From Sulfurovum sp. (GTDB lineage Bacteria; Campylobacterota; Campylobacteria; Campylobacterales; Sulfurovaceae): a DNA stretch of 64,000 bases. The stretch spans positions 319-64,318 of the forward strand of contig JADGDL010000001.1 of assembly GCA_016744875.1 (NCBI GenBank). The letters run 5' to 3'. The notes under the pieces are model-generated. The model was not told the DNA's origin. It made no database searches and was given only the letters and a program-made list of their open reading frames with translations. A program made the position numbers and the translations under genes. Below are positions 35,617-42,799 of this stretch, piece after piece (position 1 is the first letter of the stretch; each line of letters opens with the position of its first letter).

Positions 35617-36237
35617 TTACTCGGGTGTTGTAGTCAGGTCCTGTTCAACGATCTGATTTCCATATACGCTCACTTTTGTAGCGATACGTATACTTTTTTC
35701 ATTCTCATACCCACACGCTGTACCACACTTCACTGTACCTATAAGATAGTAACTTCCTGACGGTACACCATAAAATGAAAACTTACCACTTGTGTTTGCT
35801 GCAGTAAACTTCAGGTAATTAAAGAGTCTACCATCTGCTTTTTGCATTTTATTACCACCCAAGTAGCTTGCTTCATACCATTGTTCCGAATAAGAAGTAA
35901 CCGGGTTCAAGTAGAGTCTTGTACCTCCCCCATAAATAGGAGTGCCGTAGAGGTCATTGATGTATATCTTACCTGTGATCGTTCCTCTACCTTTTCTTGG
36001 TAACCGTGAATACTCTGCAACAGGGAACTCTATTCGTGCCATTCTCTCTTCACCATCTTCAGAGATCATGGTCTCAGACATCGTAAGATTATCATCCAGA
36101 TCAGAAAGATCTACATCATCTGCACTTTTTTTATTCCACCAAGATTGTCCCCCAACACTAACATCAGGTTGAACACATCCTGTAGTGAGAAACATACTCA
36201 TAAAAGAGAATATCAGAATAGTGACTATTTTAAACAT
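35617..36237 (-). CDS. Lipoprotein with carboxypeptidase-regulatory-like domain
   Basis: A 206-residue predicted lipoprotein with lipobox LTTGC (Cys21). The first 70 residues after it are acidic and low-complexity (DDVDLSDLDDNLTMSE). The C-terminal half has an ISGTV-like beta repeat, with GRGTITGKIYINDLYGTPIYGG and GKFSFYGVPSGSYYLIGTV, typical of carboxypeptidase-regulatory-like folds on cell-surface proteins. Two Cys in KCGTACG may form a disulphide. Function unknown. The gene stands alone, convergent with dut. Confidence 0.82.
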   Translation of the reverse strand: MFKIVTILIFSFMSMFLTTGCVQPDVSVGGQSWWNKKSADDVDLSDLDDNLTMSETMISEDGEERMARIEFPVAEYSRLPRKGRGTITGKIYINDLYGTPIYGGGTRLYLNPVTSYSEQWYEASYLGGNKMQKADGRLFNYLKFTAANTSGKFSFYGVPSGSYYLIGTVKCGTACGYENEKSIRIATKVSVYGNQIVEQDLTTTPE

Positions 36238-36292
36238 TTTTTTCCTTCAGATATAATTTTTACATTATACATAATTAACTTTATAGATGCTA

Positions 36293-36613
36293 CTAACAAC
36301 GCTTTTTTTTCAAAATTTTATTAATCTTATTTTTGGCATCTGCATTCCCGGAAAATGCTGCTCTCTGATACCAGAATGCAGCATCATTACATGATCTTTT
36401 TACCATGTCTCCTTTTTGGAAACGCTGTGCAAGTTTATACTGTGAGTCTTCTTCACCCTCTTTAGCAAAACGATGAAGATGCTTTATTTTTCTTTTTTCA
36501 CCTTTATAAAACTTCACCGTATTTCTCATGAGCCACAATGTGACAATGATCAAAACAATGATCAAATAAAGTTCAATATTTTCAAGGTTTTCAAAATATT
36601 CAAATACTTTCAT
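36293..36613 (-). CDS. Small membrane protein with Sel1-like repeat
   Basis: A 106-residue protein. The start at 36613 is chosen because it lies one base after the mnmE stop, where the longer frame begins inside mnmE. One N-terminal membrane helix (about residues 14-31, LYLIIVLIIVTLWLM) is followed by a basic stretch and a Sel1/TPR-like motif (SQYKLAQRFQKGDMVKRSCNDAAFWYQRAAFSGNADAKNKI). The repeat is a single unit, so it may serve as a protein-binding stub. Translation is probably coupled to mnmE. Confidence 0.78.
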   Translation of the reverse strand: MKVFEYFENLENIELYLIIVLIIVTLWLMRNTVKFYKGEKRKIKHLHRFAKEGEEDSQYKLAQRFQKGDMVKRSCNDAAFWYQRAAFSGNADAKNKINKILKKKRC

Positions 36614-36614
36614 A

Positions 36615-37958
36615 CTATTTCCCCAAACAAAATTCACCGAACATCTTGTCCAGTATCTCTTCACTGTCATACGGTTTTGAAATGGAAGAAATGGACTTTA
36701 CCGCTTCTTGTAAATGATAAGAAAAGAACTCTAACTCTCCATCTAGCAAAGGTCTTTTTGCTTCAAATATAGATCTTTTCGCCTGAGTTACGGCCTCTAT
36801 CTGTCGCGCAGAGATGAGCATCAGTTCTTCTCCCTCACCGATACCGTCCAGTAAAGATTCAAGTCTTCCTGTAAGTTTTTCAAAAGCTCTTTTAGCACTT
36901 ACTTCTATCATCTCATAACCTTGTAGTTTCTCAACGTCAAAAAACTTTTCAAGATCAGATTTATTGACTGCTACAATAAGCTGTTTATCATCATCTAGTG
37001 CATCAATGATAGAGAGTATTTTTTCATCCTCTTTATCAAATGCCCTTGAAGCATCAAACAATGCTATGATCACATCTGCATCTCCAACTGATGTCAATGA
37101 ACGCTCTATCCCTATCTTCTCTATAGTATCCTCTGATTCACGGATACCTGCAGTATCTACAAGTCTTATAATGTGTGAACCTATACGAACTTGCTCTTCT
37201 ATCGTATCTCTCGTTGTTCCAGCTATGTCTGAGACGATAGCTCTATCATAAGAGAGTAAGGCATTAAGCAGAGAACTTTTACCTACATTGGGTTTTCCTA
37301 TTATAGCGACTTTAAAGCCTTCTATCAAACCTCTTCTTCTATAACTTGCATCAACAATCTGTTCTATCTTAGAGGTCAATCCATCCAATTGAACAGTAAT
37401 ACTCTGCATAATATCATCCGGGATATCTTCTTCAGCGTAGTCGATCATCACTTCTGAGTATGCAAGAGAACGCAACAATGCCTCTCTACTCTCATCTACA
37501 AAGACTTTGAGTTCACCTTTCATCTGTTTGGCAAGTATTTTAGCTGCATCCACCGATTTGGCTTCTATCAGTTTAGAGATAGCTTCTGCTTCAGTAAGGT
37601 CTATCTTTCCATTTAAAAATGCCCGTTTGGAAAACTCTCCAGGTTCAGCAAGTCGTACACCATATGATACGATAGTATCTAAAATCTCTTGAGCGACTAT
37701 CATTCCACCATGACACTGAAACTCTACGATCTCTTCACCTGTAAAACTATGAGGTGCAGCAAAATAGATCATGATCGCTTGATCTATAAGATCATTTTGA
37801 GCAGTATATAATGAAGTTAGATGGGCATGTCTTGGGGTTATTTGTTCAAGATGTGAGATCTTGTGTGCTATCTCCAAAGCTGCATCTCCACTAACCCGTA
37901 TGATCGAGATGGAGGAGACACCATGTGCCGTGGCAATAGCTGCAATAGAGTTATGCAT
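36615..37958 (-). CDS. mnmE: tRNA modification GTPase MnmE
   Basis: A 447-residue GTPase that, with MnmG, makes the 5-carboxymethylaminomethyl modification of wobble uridine. Its tetrahydrofolate-binding N-domain, helical domain and inserted G domain are complete: G1 GKPNVGKSS, G2/G3 GTTRD and DTAG, G4 NKSD and G5 SAK. The C-terminal FCLGK gives the catalytic Cys motif (CxGK). It is the last conserved gene of rpmH-rnpA-yidC-khpB-mnmE. Confidence 0.98.
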   Translation of the reverse strand: MHNSIAAIATAHGVSSISIIRVSGDAALEIAHKISHLEQITPRHAHLTSLYTAQNDLIDQAIMIYFAAPHSFTGEEIVEFQCHGGMIVAQEILDTIVSYGVRLAEPGEFSKRAFLNGKIDLTEAEAISKLIEAKSVDAAKILAKQMKGELKVFVDESREALLRSLAYSEVMIDYAEEDIPDDIMQSITVQLDGLTSKIEQIVDASYRRRGLIEGFKVAIIGKPNVGKSSLLNALLSYDRAIVSDIAGTTRDTIEEQVRIGSHIIRLVDTAGIRESEDTIEKIGIERSLTSVGDADVIIALFDASRAFDKEDEKILSIIDALDDDKQLIVAVNKSDLEKFFDVEKLQGYEMIEVSAKRAFEKLTGRLESLLDGIGEGEELMLISARQIEAVTQAKRSIFEAKRPLLDGELEFFSYHLQEAVKSISSISKPYDSEEILDKMFGEFCLGK

Positions 37959-37963
37959 AATGC

Positions 37964-38851
37964 TTAGTTTTGACTTTTCGAAGGATTGTTAAATTCATTG
38001 ATCACAACAAATTTTTTACCCTCTTTACTTGTTTTTACTGCTACATATTTATCAGGAAATCTTTCACGCAGTTGCTCAAGAGCTATCTGCACTAATATAC
38101 CATCAAGAAAACGTGTCTTCCCTTTTCCATTTTTTGCAACATTTTCAATCACAGGTTTGATGTAATTACGTATCATCTCCTGCTGTGTAGTTAAAAATTC
38201 TGCGATCTCAACTTTAATAAATAGCTCATATTTCGTATGTAGCCAGTTAAAAAGCATGTAAGAGAGTGCATTGTAACGGTACCCTTCTTTTCCTATGAGG
38301 AGTGCGGCATCTTCCCCGTCTATGAAGATCAATGCCGTGTTGTCACGTACATCTACTTCAACCACATCAATATCAAAACAGGAGTGACCAAGTAATTCTT
38401 TTAATTGTGTTTCTATGAGTTGTCCGAGTTCATCATAAACGATACTCTCTTCTTCAATCATTTCAACTTCTTCAGATTCATCTTTAGACTCAGGTTCGAA
38501 AAAACTGTCAAGTACAGCATCCCGTTCTTGGACAGAGTCATCATTCTCTACTGCAACATCAACTTTTTGTATTTCTTCACTACTGTCTGCCTGTACTGTG
38601 GCAAGTATTTCAGAAGCTACACTCTCCTCTTCTGAAGGGAAGGTTTCTTTGACTTTAGTGTGTGTATTTGTATCTTTTGATAGATTATCTTTACATGTAG
38701 CCACAATAATGGCATTTTTTTTCATAAAACCAAGGATACCGTTTGAGGGGTGTTGCACAACTTCATATTGAAGTTCAGAAATAGAGCATTCTAACACTTC
38801 AGAGGCTTTGGTATATGCCTCTTCAAGTGTCGGTGCTTCAACCTTCTTCAT
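37964..38851 (-). CDS. khpB: KhpB/Jag RNA-binding protein with altered R3H
   Basis: A 295-residue Jag/KhpB protein. The Jag N-terminal domain (residues 1-52, with GILGFMKKNAIIVATC) is followed by about 85 acidic low-complexity residues, then a KH domain with GKEG as GxxG loop. The last domain occupies the place of R3H, but the R-xxx-H signature is not visible; ILVQIALEQLRERFPDKYV stands there instead. KhpB works with KhpA as a global RNA-binding pair. ATG overlaps the yidC stop by one base. Confidence 0.88.
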   Translation of the reverse strand: MKKVEAPTLEEAYTKASEVLECSISELQYEVVQHPSNGILGFMKKNAIIVATCKDNLSKDTNTHTKVKETFPSEEESVASEILATVQADSSEEIQKVDVAVENDDSVQERDAVLDSFFEPESKDESEEVEMIEEESIVYDELGQLIETQLKELLGHSCFDIDVVEVDVRDNTALIFIDGEDAALLIGKEGYRYNALSYMLFNWLHTKYELFIKVEIAEFLTTQQEMIRNYIKPVIENVAKNGKGKTRFLDGILVQIALEQLRERFPDKYVAVKTSKEGKKFVVINEFNNPSKSQN

Positions 38852-40461
38852 TACTTATCCTTTTTATGTGCTGCTACTGCTGCTGCTTTCTGTTTTGCAT
38901 ACATATGGTTGATGAAGTACTGTTGCGCGATAGTAAAGATGTTGTTCACTAACCAGTAAAGTACAAGACCAGATGGGAAATAGATAAAGAACACTGTCAT
39001 GATCACAGGGAACCATTTAAATATTTTCTCTTGTAGAGGATCTGTAAAGTTAGATGGAGTGATCTTTTGTTGGAACCACATAGATGCACCCATCAGTACA
39101 GGAAGCACAAAATATGGATCCATTACAGCAAGATCTTCTATCCATAGTATCCATGGAGCACCCTGAAGTTCAACAGCATTTAAAAGTACACGATACAATG
39201 CGAAAAATACAGGGATTTGGAGGAGTAAAGGTAAACAACCACCCATTGGGTTTGCACCATGCTTCTTATACATCTCCATCATCTGTGCATTCATCTTTGC
39301 AGGGTCACCCTTATATTTCTCTTTGAGATCTTTCATCTTAGGTGCTAAGTCTTTAAGCTTTTGCATAGACATCATACCTTTGTATGAGAGTGGGAATAAA
39401 ACAAACTTCACAAGAAGCGTAAATAGTATGATAGCCCATCCCCAGTTACCTACATAATTGTTTATCCATAAAAGCACTTTAAAAAATGGTGTTGACAAAA
39501 ATGAGAAGAATCCAAATTCAATCGCATCTGTAAGTTCTGGATTGATACTTTTAAGAATTTCATGGTCTTTAGGACCAATGTATGCATTTAATTGTAAGCT
39601 CTTCTCTCCCTGTACAAAGATAAGAGGATCATCATTTGCCTCTTTTAAGATAGAAACATTCAAACCTTTGTCAAAATCAAAGAACAATGAAGCGACATAT
39701 CTGTCAAAGGCAGAAGCTATCTTTGCATTTTCAAACTTTTCATATCCTTCAGCATCACCATCTTCAACGGTATTGATAATATCATCAGCACCTTTTACCA
39801 ATGCACCTCTCACAAGCATATAGATAGACTTGTCTGCTACTGGTCTGTGTCCAGGTGTTACAAAGTACGGTGTTTCAGCAGAAGTATCTATAGTGACTTT
39901 ATATTCACCAGTTGGTTTAAATGTGATCTTTTTTGTTACTGTTAGTGTTGAAAGTGTTTGTGTAAGTGTGAGTGTTTGCTCACCTGAACCTAGATCTACT
40001 ACTTTATTTCCAGCATTTACATAAGGTGTTTTAAATGCTTCTTCATTCAGTTTTACATCAGAAAATCTCACTTCCAAAGGCTTTACTTCATTTACATCTA
40101 ATATTTTTAGGTTGTTGCCATCTTCATCATGATATTTTGCTTCAAGCAATTCCATTTGTGCAATACGTCCGAATTCATCCACTGTAATGATGAAATGATC
40201 TGACTTCACTGTTGCCAATACTGATGAAGCCATCTGTACCGGTGCACTTGAAGCTACAGAAGCAGATGAGGAAACGGTAGGTGTTTGTGTTGCAGAACCT
40301 GTATTATCTACTGTAGGTGTTTGTTGTGCAGTGTTTTCCTGCTTTTGCTCAGTTTGCGTTGTGGGTTGTGTTGGCGGGAAAAAATAGCTGTAACCTACAA
40401 ATACAAAAAATGAGAGTGCCAGTGCTAGAATAAGTCGTTTATTTAGATCTTGTTGTTCCAA
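38851..40461 (-). CDS. yidC: Membrane protein insertase YidC
   Basis: A 536-residue insertase that helps membrane proteins enter or fold in the inner membrane, alone or with Sec. It has an N-terminal membrane anchor, a large periplasmic domain (about 90-320, after a Thr/Ser/Gln-rich linker at 33-75) and five C-terminal helices with GMMSMQKLKDLAPKMKDLKEKYKGD as the cytoplasmic loop. A Lys/Ala-rich tail ends the protein. Gene order and length are typical of Campylobacterota. Only 39 bases separate it from rnpA, without yidD. Confidence 0.97.
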   Translation of the reverse strand: MEQQDLNKRLILALALSFFVFVGYSYFFPPTQPTTQTEQKQENTAQQTPTVDNTGSATQTPTVSSSASVASSAPVQMASSVLATVKSDHFIITVDEFGRIAQMELLEAKYHDEDGNNLKILDVNEVKPLEVRFSDVKLNEEAFKTPYVNAGNKVVDLGSGEQTLTLTQTLSTLTVTKKITFKPTGEYKVTIDTSAETPYFVTPGHRPVADKSIYMLVRGALVKGADDIINTVEDGDAEGYEKFENAKIASAFDRYVASLFFDFDKGLNVSILKEANDDPLIFVQGEKSLQLNAYIGPKDHEILKSINPELTDAIEFGFFSFLSTPFFKVLLWINNYVGNWGWAIILFTLLVKFVLFPLSYKGMMSMQKLKDLAPKMKDLKEKYKGDPAKMNAQMMEMYKKHGANPMGGCLPLLLQIPVFFALYRVLLNAVELQGAPWILWIEDLAVMDPYFVLPVLMGASMWFQQKITPSNFTDPLQEKIFKWFPVIMTVFFIYFPSGLVLYWLVNNIFTIAQQYFINHMYAKQKAAAVAAHKKDK

Positions 40462-40500
40462 AGTTTTACCTTTTATAATATATGTTCTATAAGTATAGTG

Positions 40501-40782
40501 TTAAATGGCTGAACATTTTTTAAGTGCATGGAGAAACGCTTTGCGAGTCACTTGGTAATTTTCGTCTATGAGTGCAGGTTTTGCAACCAAGACATAAGAA
40601 CCATGAGATAAGAGGTCAGTATTTTCGATGAAGTGTGCTCTTAACAAACGTTTTGCTCTGTTTCGATGTACTGCATTTCCAATTTTCTTGGAGGCTACAA
40701 ACCCCACTTTGTACAGATCATTTTTTTTATAAAAAAGTACAAAATACGGTGTATGCCATGTTTTTGTGGCGTGTTTATACAC
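40501..40782 (-). CDS. rnpA: Ribonuclease P protein component, N-terminus not defined
   Basis: RnpA supports 5' maturation of tRNA with the RNase P RNA. The core is clear: GFVASKKIGNAVHRNRAKRLLRAHF, the basic family motif. The first ordinary start in frame is GTG at 40782, giving 93 residues. But the frame stays open upstream to 40848 and encodes IKHFTRIQTGKEFNSVYK, which aligns with the normal RnpA N-terminus. No ATG, GTG or TTG occurs there. The real product may start at a rare codon such as ATA, ATC or ATT, or the assembly may have an error. It lies just after rpmH. Confidence 0.85.
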   Translation of the reverse strand: MYKHATKTWHTPYFVLFYKKNDLYKVGFVASKKIGNAVHRNRAKRLLRAHFIENTDLLSHGSYVLVAKPALIDENYQVTRKAFLHALKKCSAI

Positions 40783-40854
40783 GCTGTTAAACTCTTTACC
40801 GGTTTGAATCCTGGTAAAATGTTTTATTGAACTGATGGTATTGACCCACTATCT

Positions 40855-40989
40855 TTATACAGATAGTCTTTTTCTACCTTTAGCTCTTCTTGCATTGATC
40901 ACTTTTCTACCGTTTTTAGTTTTCATTCTTGTTCTAAATCCGTGTGTTCTCTTTCTTGGTGTACTATGTGGTTGGTATGTTCTTTTCAT
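40855..40989 (-). CDS. rpmH: 50S ribosomal protein L34
   Basis: A 44-residue gene below common length cut-offs. The translation begins MKRTYQPHSTPRKRTHGF and ends RAKGRKRLSV, a full match to L34 of the large ribosomal subunit. It lies directly upstream of rnpA in the conserved order. Confidence 0.97.
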   Translation of the reverse strand: MKRTYQPHSTPRKRTHGFRTRMKTKNGRKVINARRAKGRKRLSV

Positions 40990-41100
40990 TCCAAATCATC
41001 CTTAACTAATTTTTACCATCATCACTGAGGTATATTTGGACGCGATTTTACCTTAAATGCCCTTAAACCCAAATGATTCACATAAAAACCATACCCAAAT

Positions 41101-41583
41101 CTAATTTAGACTTTTATATATGATTTCTCCGGATTTTCCTTCCTGTTGAGCCTTTATAAAGGTTTCGACCAGTTTCAGTATCACCCCTCTAAGCTTATAG
41201 TTGGTAGAGCGTACTTCAAGCTCTGCACAATAGATATCTTTACCCTCTTTTGAAACAACATTACCAATAATTCTTTCTGCAAACCTGTATCCACCATCTA
41301 CTTTGGTATCTTGACAGAGCATTGCATAAATTGATTTTTCTTTATCTATTTCAAAAAGTATATCAGATTCTCTTTTCTCTGATTCCAACAACATTTCCAA
41401 CTTTACATTCTGTGCTTGCAACAACAAGAGTACAAATGTGTCTTCATTTTGATGATCCATCAAATAATAAACAATATCTATAGCATTTGTTAGCTTATCC
41501 ATAAGAGTACTTGTTAAAACAATATCATCACCGGTAAACCTAAGATTACCTCGCCGTGCTTGCTTTTCTCTTTCACTCATCAT
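41101..41583 (-). CDS. Hypothetical protein
   Basis: A 160-residue soluble protein that I do not recognise. The N-terminal part is basic (SEREKQARRGNLRF). The middle is helical (LTNAIDIVYYLMDHQNEDTFVLLLLQAQNVKLEM). The C-terminal part, with YAMLCQDTKVDGGYRFAERIIGNV, faintly resembles the end of a GGDEF-like fold, but no signature remains, so I do not call it. No signal peptide or membrane segment. It is divergent from nspC. Confidence 0.7.
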   Translation of the reverse strand: MMSEREKQARRGNLRFTGDDIVLTSTLMDKLTNAIDIVYYLMDHQNEDTFVLLLLQAQNVKLEMLLESEKRESDILFEIDKEKSIYAMLCQDTKVDGGYRFAERIIGNVVSKEGKDIYCAELEVRSTNYKLRGVILKLVETFIKAQQEGKSGEIIYKSLN

Positions 41584-41677
41584 CCATTCCTTTGCACAAT
41601 TTTAATATTCAGATTTTAATTATAGCAAAAAATTTTATAATTGATTGCTATAATTTCAAATGATATTTAGAGATTCT

Positions 41678-42799
41678 ATGCCCCTTCCATCTCCATGCTG
41701 GTTATTGGAAGAAAAAAAACTGATACAAAACCTTGAACTGATCTCCACTGTGAAAAAAAAGAGTGGTGCAAAAGTATTGTTGGCACTTAAAGGTTATGCT
41801 TTGTGGAAAAGTTTTCCCCTGTTACAGCCCTATCTTGATGGTTGTTGTGCAAGTGGACTTCATGAAGCAAAACTTGCAGATGAGATCTTTTCCAAAGAAG
41901 TACATACCTATGCACCTGCCTTTAAAGCAGATGAGATCGAAGAGATAGCCAATATCTCTCATCATTTGGTCTTTAACTCTCCTGTACAATTCCAGACCTT
42001 TGCACTACAGGCAAAAATGGTCAATCCAAAACTTTCCCTGGGACTACGTATCAACCCCGAATACTCCGAGTCACCCAAAGAGATCTATAACCCCTGTGGT
42101 ATCCATTCAAGACTTGGTACAACTTTGGAGAATATAGATAAATCTATACTGGGTCTCTGTGATGGCTTACATTTTCATGCACTTTGTGAACAAGATAGTT
42201 CTGCCCTTGAAAATGTACTGAAAAACTTTGAAGAGAAGTTTGGAACATTTATCCCAAACATGAAATGGATTAATTTTGGGGGAGGCCATCACATTACCCG
42301 TGAAGGTTATGATATTGAAAAACTTATCCAACTCATACAGACATTTAAAGCCAAATATGATGTTGAAGTCTATCTTGAACCAGGTGAAGCCATAGGTTGG
42401 GAGACAGGTACACTGGTTACTACTGTGCTTGATATCGTCAACAATGGTATGGATATTGCCATTTTAGACTCTTCTGCTGAAGCGCATATGCCAGATACCA
42501 TAATCATGCCTTACCGTGCAGAGGTACAAGGAGCAGGTAAGGCTGGAGAAAAAAAACATACATACCGCCTTGCAGGTAATACCTGTTTAGCTGGAGACAT
42601 TATGGGAGACTATAGTTTTGATACACCGATACAGATAGGAGATAAAATTATTTTTGAGGACCAAATGCACTATACAATGGTCAAAGCCACTACATTCAAT
42701 GGTATTAAACTCCCCTCCATTGCCATCAAAAAAGTAGATGGAACGATAGAAGTAGTAAGGGAATTTAGCTATGAAGATTTTAAAAATAGACTATCCTAG
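41678..42799 (+). CDS. nspC: Carboxynorspermidine decarboxylase
   Basis: A 373-residue PLP enzyme of the fold III decarboxylases, forming norspermidine or spermidine from the carboxy precursor. The PLP lysine is in LALKGYALW, followed by CCASGLHEAKLADEI, then GLHFHALCE, WINFGGGHH and YLEPGEAIGWE, all family marks. The start at 41678 (MPLPSPCWLLEE) fits the family and a TATAAT box at 41649-41654; the first ATG at 41660 lies too close to that box. Its end overlaps the convergent kinase gene by nine bases. Confidence 0.93.
   Translation: MPLPSPCWLLEEKKLIQNLELISTVKKKSGAKVLLALKGYALWKSFPLLQPYLDGCCASGLHEAKLADEIFSKEVHTYAPAFKADEIEEIANISHHLVFNSPVQFQTFALQAKMVNPKLSLGLRINPEYSESPKEIYNPCGIHSRLGTTLENIDKSILGLCDGLHFHALCEQDSSALENVLKNFEEKFGTFIPNMKWINFGGGHHITREGYDIEKLIQLIQTFKAKYDVEVYLEPGEAIGWETGTLVTTVLDIVNNGMDIAILDSSAEAHMPDTIIMPYRAEVQGAGKAGEKKHTYRLAGNTCLAGDIMGDYSFDTPIQIGDKIIFEDQMHYTMVKATTFNGIKLPSIAIKKVDGTIEVVREFSYEDFKNRLS

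Noticed and set aside
41101..41583. Calling this protein a degenerate diguanylate cyclase
   Set aside because: Only a faint resemblance at LCQDTKVDGGYRFAERI, with no GGDEF, no metal or substrate motif; too weak to name.
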